Source: Blastomussa wellsi (taxonomy: Eukaryota; Cnidaria; Anthozoa; Scleractinia; Plerogyridae). Taken from it: a stretch of DNA of 64,000 nt. The notes under the pieces were generated by a model. That model made no database searches. It was not told the DNA's origin and was given only the letters and a program-made list of their open reading frames with translations. The translations under genes and the position numbers were made by a program. Numbering within the stretch: position 1 is the first letter of the stretch; each line of letters opens with the position of its first letter. The DNA is taken from positions 3,760,025-3,824,024 of the forward strand of contig OX393568.1 of NCBI GenBank assembly GCA_947652115.1, in the 5' to 3' direction. This document shows, in pieces, positions 59,251-64,000 of the stretch.

Positions 59251-60550
59251 AAGGTGCTATTAATTGTGCATTCTGTTTCGACTGTATGAGCTGTTCGTGG
59301 TCTGAATAATATGCGAGGTTGAACGAACACCCACTAAAATTTAGAACAAACGCCTAATTTTGCACGAATTCAGCAGTTTTATCTGTAGCATTTGGGTCTC
59401 CTTTTCCCTGTTTGTCTGCAGTGTTACGCAAACGCTCCAGGCCGTCCATTTGGCATTAGCCGCCACTAGTACTATAGCTGCTAAGACAAGTCTCACTATT
59501 TCATGAAGTAAAAGCTAGCATATTTATACCACGTTTCCACGTTAGCCCAGAAAAACTTTAAAATTTGCCATCGTTTTCGATTAAGCTAGCTCCACATGTA
59601 TACCCGGACGGTATTAAAATAAACCCGAAAGCATTTACGGACATTGAACTCGAAGAGGAATACAGAAACGTGTATTTCCCCAATCATGATCAGAGAACGA
59701 ATTTTTCAGTAAAGTTTCTGGATACATATGACACATTTTGCTAGCTGACAAAATATTTATGCTAAGTAAATAACTAAATTTACAAAACAATGATGAGACA
59801 TAAGACAAAGTCTCGACTTTGCGAACCCTGTAAACCCATTTATATATTTCCAAAAACTAATGCAAATATATTTTGATAATAAAAATTTAAACTGGCCGAT
59901 GATCGTTTGTGAATAACACTGAAGTTGTATCTTGTCGTACTTTAAACTCATCCCAGTTTCCCTACTCCTCCAAGATGATGTGGTATTAAAACTTCTTACA
60001 GTAAAGCCATGTAGCGACTCATGAAATTGGCTCTGTCCAACCGTCTTCCAACTGAAAATAGCTCGTGACTATTCTTATATACCGATGAAATGTTTTGTGT
60101 ACTGTACAAAAAATTATCATGCAGTTCTAACCTTTTGGTATTTGGAGTGGACGGCCAGAAAACGTCTCTCTTACTTGTCGCAGTTATGAAATAGCTTGCT
60201 TTAATTTGATCTCATCTACTTAGGTAGTGCGCCTAACGTCGTCTACATTAACATGTTCGTGTTTGAGGAGAACTAGAAATTCCATAGCAACTTATCACCG
60301 CGTTCATAAAACATGTTTGAAATAGCTTTCTTTTCTTGTCTGATAAGAAAAATTCAAAACCTGCAGGAAGCATTGTTTTTATAGAAAAATTCTGAAATTA
60401 ATCCGAATCATGTGTTTATTAATTACGATTTAGGCGAAAGAAGCCTATGTAATTGCTACGCCATCTTTTTTTAACGTTTATTATGTTAATGAATGATATG
60501 TAAGCTTTTAACCACACAAAACGTTACCAGCTTATTTAATTCTTCAATCA

Positions 60551-60840
60551 CTAACGGATTGACGTACCAACCATATTTCTGAAATAAAAAAAGACACTTT
60601 CATGTAAGATCATATCATAGTTAGTAGAGGGGACTGTGATCACATTGAATAATTGAATAGTAACCAGATCCATGCATATGAATTTAATTTGGGCTAATTG
60701 TGAAAACAAAGGGCTGGAGTGAACATCTCGCTTAGAGAATGTCATTATACGTACTGCCTTTTTTTGCAAAATTACAGTGGGTTTAAGGGTTGTGGCATAG
60801 GTATTTCCCCAGACAACCAAGCCATTATAACTTTAACAGT
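60551..60840 (-). mobile_element. 3' fragment of a non-LTR retrotransposon (LINE) reverse transcriptase ORF
   Basis: The translated stretch contains VVWGNTYATTLKP, ILQKKAVRIMTFSKR, SSPLFSQLAQIKF and DLVTIQLFN. This is the conserved segment just after the reverse transcriptase domain in CR1/Jockey-type LINE proteins. The frame is cut at both ends and drifts after about 55 residues, so it is a dead 5'-truncated copy. Confidence 0.75.
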
Positions 60841-60869
60841 ATTTATAGAAAAGAACGGCTGGAGAAAGC

Positions 60870-61034
60870 TCATTTAAGTCTTCTTTGATAATTTCTTCTT
60901 ATGGCTCGTCTGCGTAAAAAAACAGCAACTTCCATTTCATCGAAATCGCTTCTTTCTGTCTCCTGGAAGCTGGAATTTTCCCCAGAATAAGATGACGATG
61001 ATGAAGACGATGTGTATTCATCGGTGTCAGACAT
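60870..61034 (-). CDS. Small Ser-rich acidic open frame, uncertain
   Basis: From ATG at 61034 a 54-residue frame reads MSDTDEYTSSSSSSSYSG, then an acidic Glu/Asp stretch and a basic end (FLRRRAIRRNYQRRLK). The composition resembles the start of some cnidarian multi-copy or transposon-associated proteins, but I cannot name a family. It may be a first exon or a repeat-derived frame. It lies directly 5' of the LINE fragment on the same strand. Confidence 0.25.
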   Translation of the reverse strand: MSDTDEYTSSSSSSSYSGENSSFQETERSDFDEMEVAVFLRRRAIRRNYQRRLK

Positions 61035-61704
61035 TTTAATTGCGAAAAAGTGACCAAATTCGAAGAATCTTTCACAGTAAATACACGCGGCAAAGAAGCA
61101 AAGTGAGACAAGCAAATCGCTGGAACAATTTCCTACGTCATCACTCGTAAACTAGTTACCAGTTTTTGCCATATTTAGCTTGCTTTCGGCGGCAAAAGGT
61201 GGGATTTCTCTCACTGTAACAATATTCGATTTTGGCCATTTCGAAAAGTAGACATAACAAGCTGCAAATTAACGGCAAAAAATTTTTCACTTCATAGTAC
61301 AACAATAAATAATCAAACTAAAGTGCGCTCAGTGACCAAAGTAGCATAGGCTTTCGTGTTGGTCACTGACACGTACAAACAATAGGCACGACATATCATT
61401 TACAAGAAACAATAGGACAAAACTAAATAGTGCATATCAAAAAACATATCAAAACTACAAACGTGAAAAAAGATGACACATCGAAGGTAAGCTATATACA
61501 AAATATAAGCAGGTTATACGGAAGAGTAGGATTGAGTGTTTAAAAGGTATAGTTTGTATTGCTTGCAAAAGGAAGTGTAAGGCAGTTTCTTTAAGTTTGT
61601 TGGATTAATAGTTTCCCAGAACAGCACAGAGCCCACATTTGTATATTATGCTTCGTTAAGTAAGCGGATTACCTTTTAGTTGCCTTGTCGGATCAATGGT
61701 TTAA

Positions 61705-62041
61705 AGGCCATGTCCAGTCCGCACTGCGCAGTCTCGGAGTTTACATTTCTGTTTTGAATTCGTTGACACGTTACACTTCGGTAACTGCGTACATGAAGTT
61801 TTTCAGTCCGCCATTACGGGTCGTTTCGTTTGGGTGTTCTCGATGAGCTGAAACGTCGGTTTGGGATATCGTCGAGGTTCGTCTGCTCTTAATGATTGTT
61901 TTGCAAAGATATCGGATTATATTAATTAAGAAAAAGTATGTTTTTACCCGAAATTTTCATTTTGGCTTGTTTACATTCCATCGTGTGCGACTTAATAAAC
62001 ATTGCAGGCGGAGATTGCGCAGTACGGACTGGAAATGGCCT
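61705..62041. mobile_element. MITE with TTAA/TCAA flanks and aggccat ends
   Basis: aggccatgtccagtccgcac at the left and gtacggactggaaatggcct at the right are inverted repeats with about three mismatches. The left flank is TTAA (61701-61704) and the right flank TCAA (62042-62045), which could be an eroded TTAA duplication as left by piggyBac-type insertion. About 337 bp, no coding capacity. Confidence 0.7.
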
Positions 62042-62758
62042 TCAACCTCTGGAAGGGCTAACTTTGCTATCCTGATTTTCTTTTACTTGTAGTCTAAGTT
62101 ATGTTCATTACAGATTACCAAATAAGAAAAGAAAAGCCAAGATGGGGCATAGAGGGACGAAATTAAAACGGATTGCATTTTGTGCCGACGTTTTTCTCAG
62201 TTCGTATGAGAATTTTGTTTAAAATGCTTGGAAATCATCGTTGTAATTTTCGCAATTAATCAGGAAAAATTAACAGAATTGCATATCTTGTTTACCCCCT
62301 ATTATTTAATTAGTAATAGTAGCTCGTCAAGAAAAGCTGTGCTAGCTGCGAGTTTCTGAGGCTTAAAAAATAAAAATTTGTTGTTGTTATTTTTGTCACT
62401 TTTGTGTGTATTTTTTTAGCGTGACGTTCAGTTGTCGCGTTGTAATATGGCCGCCGTTCACATTTTCGTGCACACGGCCCAGGTCGACCAAATTCCTCTC
62501 GGCCAAATTGCTTTGTTTTTGCCTCGACCAATCATAATGCAAGAAACCAAATGGACAGAAATGTCCATGTCTCGCACTGACAACCGCAGACAGAAAGAAA
62601 GCAGTAATGAAGGCCATTCTTTGCAAAGTTATTTTCTCTTCGGTTTGCTTACTTTGTTAGTTTAATTTGGCTGATAATACTATGTATTTAAAGAACTTGC
62701 CCTGACCAACAATTTTGCTAACCGGCGAAAGCAAAGCAAAGTGAAAGTGAACAATTAA

Positions 62759-63097
62759 GGCGGGGGTACACGACGTGAATTTGAAAGAAATTTTGAGAAG
62801 TTTTAAAAAGGAATTGAAAAGAGAAAAATTGGTTTTGAACTTTACCAAAAGAGCACCCCAGGTTGGCAGGGGATTTCAATTTTAAAAATACATTAAATCT
62901 TCAAACTTTCATATTTTCCTAAATTTTACGTAAATTAATCCTGCTCTTTCCAAACCTAAAATCCCCTCAAAATTTACAAAAACACCCAAACATAGATGTC
63001 TTGAGCATAGATATTTTGGATTGCTTCAAATGCAAACAAGATATTTACACAAAACCGATGTCAGGGGACGTAAAACTGCCTTCAGGTGTACCCCGCC
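62759..63097. mobile_element. piggyBac-like MITE with TTAA duplication
   Basis: The element begins GGCGGGGGTACAC and ends GTGTACCCCGCC. It is flanked on both sides by TTAA (62755-62758 and 63098-63101). A precise TTAA duplication is the hallmark of piggyBac integration. The 339 bp interior is AT-rich and non-coding, so it depends on a transposase elsewhere. Confidence 0.8.
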
Positions 63098-63101
63098 TTA
63101 A

Positions 63102-63300
63102 AGGGGCTTGGTCACCACGAATCTGACGAATGAAGTCAATTTTAATGGCGGAGAAGATTTAGAAGGATTGCAATTGACAGACTTGATAGAACTGTAACAC
63201 AAATGAGGTCACAATAAACTGACAAGAAACAAGGATGGCTTCGAATTAGGAAGATTGGGAAGGATTGCTATTGACAGACTTGAAATCATCCGTGACTGGG
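63102..63300. repeat. Diverged tandem pair of the ggagaagattggaagg dispersed repeat
   Basis: aggattgcaattgacagact and, about 85 bp on, aggattgctattgacagact form two half copies. They are related to the dispersed repeat at ~271-405 (aacaaggatgg, gaagattggga). The remainder to the window end (63300-64000) shows no gene. Confidence 0.55.
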
Positions 63301-64000
63301 CTTAAAAGTGCTACTATGATGAAATTCGCAGGTCTCCATCAGAAGAAAAATACTGTTTACTTTCTTAAAATATCTTTTTTCGTTACATAGATATTCAAGT
63401 TTGAAAAATATGCAAATTAGTTAAGTGATGGCGTCATAGACTCAACCAAATTTTTATAATCAACTACATGAAAAAAAAGCTCACCCTGCTTGTATCAGAA
63501 ATGTTTGTTTCTTTGCATCGTGACTTTACTAGGTGAGTTATGCAATATGAGATTAACAATTATGTTACCATGGCAACATACTAGGTCCCAGACCTCCCCA
63601 ATGCTCAAGGTTATTCTGGCCATGATTTGCAGTCCATTTTCATATTTCTCAATAACTCCATATCTGCATGATCTCACAAGCATCTTTAGTTAGGTAGGTT
63701 CCTTGGCCTGGTTCAGTAATGTTTATTTCTGGGCTAAAAATTACTCAAATAATGAAAACATATTCCGAGGGGTCTGGAAGAGAGGGTGTTACCGTGGAAA
63801 CAGGCTTTATTTATAACTGTAGGTGTGTCACCTATAAAACTATTTGTGTGCCAAGTTCATTTGTCTCTGTAGAAAACTGACCGAATATAAAATTGGGCTG
63901 AGTAGATGACGTCATCAGTCAAATAATTTGCATATTTTTCCCTTTTTATCGGGAACTACTAAAGATATTTGAAAACGGGAAAGGGCATTGTTTTCTTACA

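Larger units (their letters stand above)
57592..60550. other. Intergenic region upstream of the patatin-like gene
   Basis: No gene recognised. It presumably holds the promoter and perhaps a 5' non-coding exon of the patatin-like gene. Hairpins were seen at ~57908-57985 (gaatttcaattcagacgtct paired with agacgtctgaaattc), 58496-58673 and 59131-59250. Confidence 0.5.

Noticed and set aside
62396..62626. Minus-strand 76-codon frame with a hydrophobic, signal-peptide-like start
   Set aside because: No partner exons, domain or family match could be found; it may be chance or repeat-derived.

Overview
This is a 64 kb piece of a nuclear metazoan genome. Intron-rich housekeeping genes with GT-AG introns are spread among AT-rich, repeat-laden DNA. 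The protein matches, two intronless class A GPCRs of cnidarian style, and the many SINE, MITE and foldback families point to an anthozoan cnidarian, most likely a stony coral. That taxonomic call is an inference. No prokaryotic operon, CRISPR array or organelle DNA was seen.

Layout. (1) About 555-4112 (+): the 3' nine exons of a lysosomal Pro-X carboxypeptidase (PRCP, peptidase S28). The window starts inside the gene. (2) About 5560-9345: a satellite of ~228 bp units, roughly 16 copies, with signs of a five-unit higher-order duplication. (3) 11589-20470 (-): a 13-exon mitochondrial DnaJ/Hsp40 (DNAJA3/Tid1) whose last exon adds an unusual C-terminal membrane segment. (4) 22447-23457 and 28032-29039 (+): two single-exon class A GPCRs. 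The second has altered core motifs. (5) 31030-38577 (+): 12-exon SUGT1 (TPR-CS-SGS co-chaperone) with one GC-AG intron. (6) 40726-42194 (-): 4-exon NXT1 (p15, mRNA export). It is divergent from (7) 42382-48027 (+): 7-exon SUMF1 (formylglycine-generating enzyme), and the two share a 187 bp intergenic region. (8) 49066-57591 (-): a 5-exon membrane-embedded patatin-like hydrolase. Its catalytic Ser and Asp are separated by about 520 residues that include several transmembrane segments. (9) 57.6-64 kb: no convincing host gene; a LINE fragment and several MITEs, two of them with piggyBac-style TTAA flanks.

I assembled the exon models by hand from splice signals, reading phase and family homology. 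The total coding length of each complete multi-exon model is a multiple of three, which supports them. PRCP and SUMF1 act in the lysosome and ER; DNAJA3 and SUGT1 are Hsp70/Hsp90 co-chaperones; NXT1 works at the nuclear pore. The neighbours do not form a pathway.

The observations I rate most worth a second look are the patatin-like membrane enzyme, the tail-anchored DNAJA3 variant, the satellite with higher-order structure, the GPCR with a rewired allosteric core, and the dense set of foldback/MITE families with readable terminal repeats.
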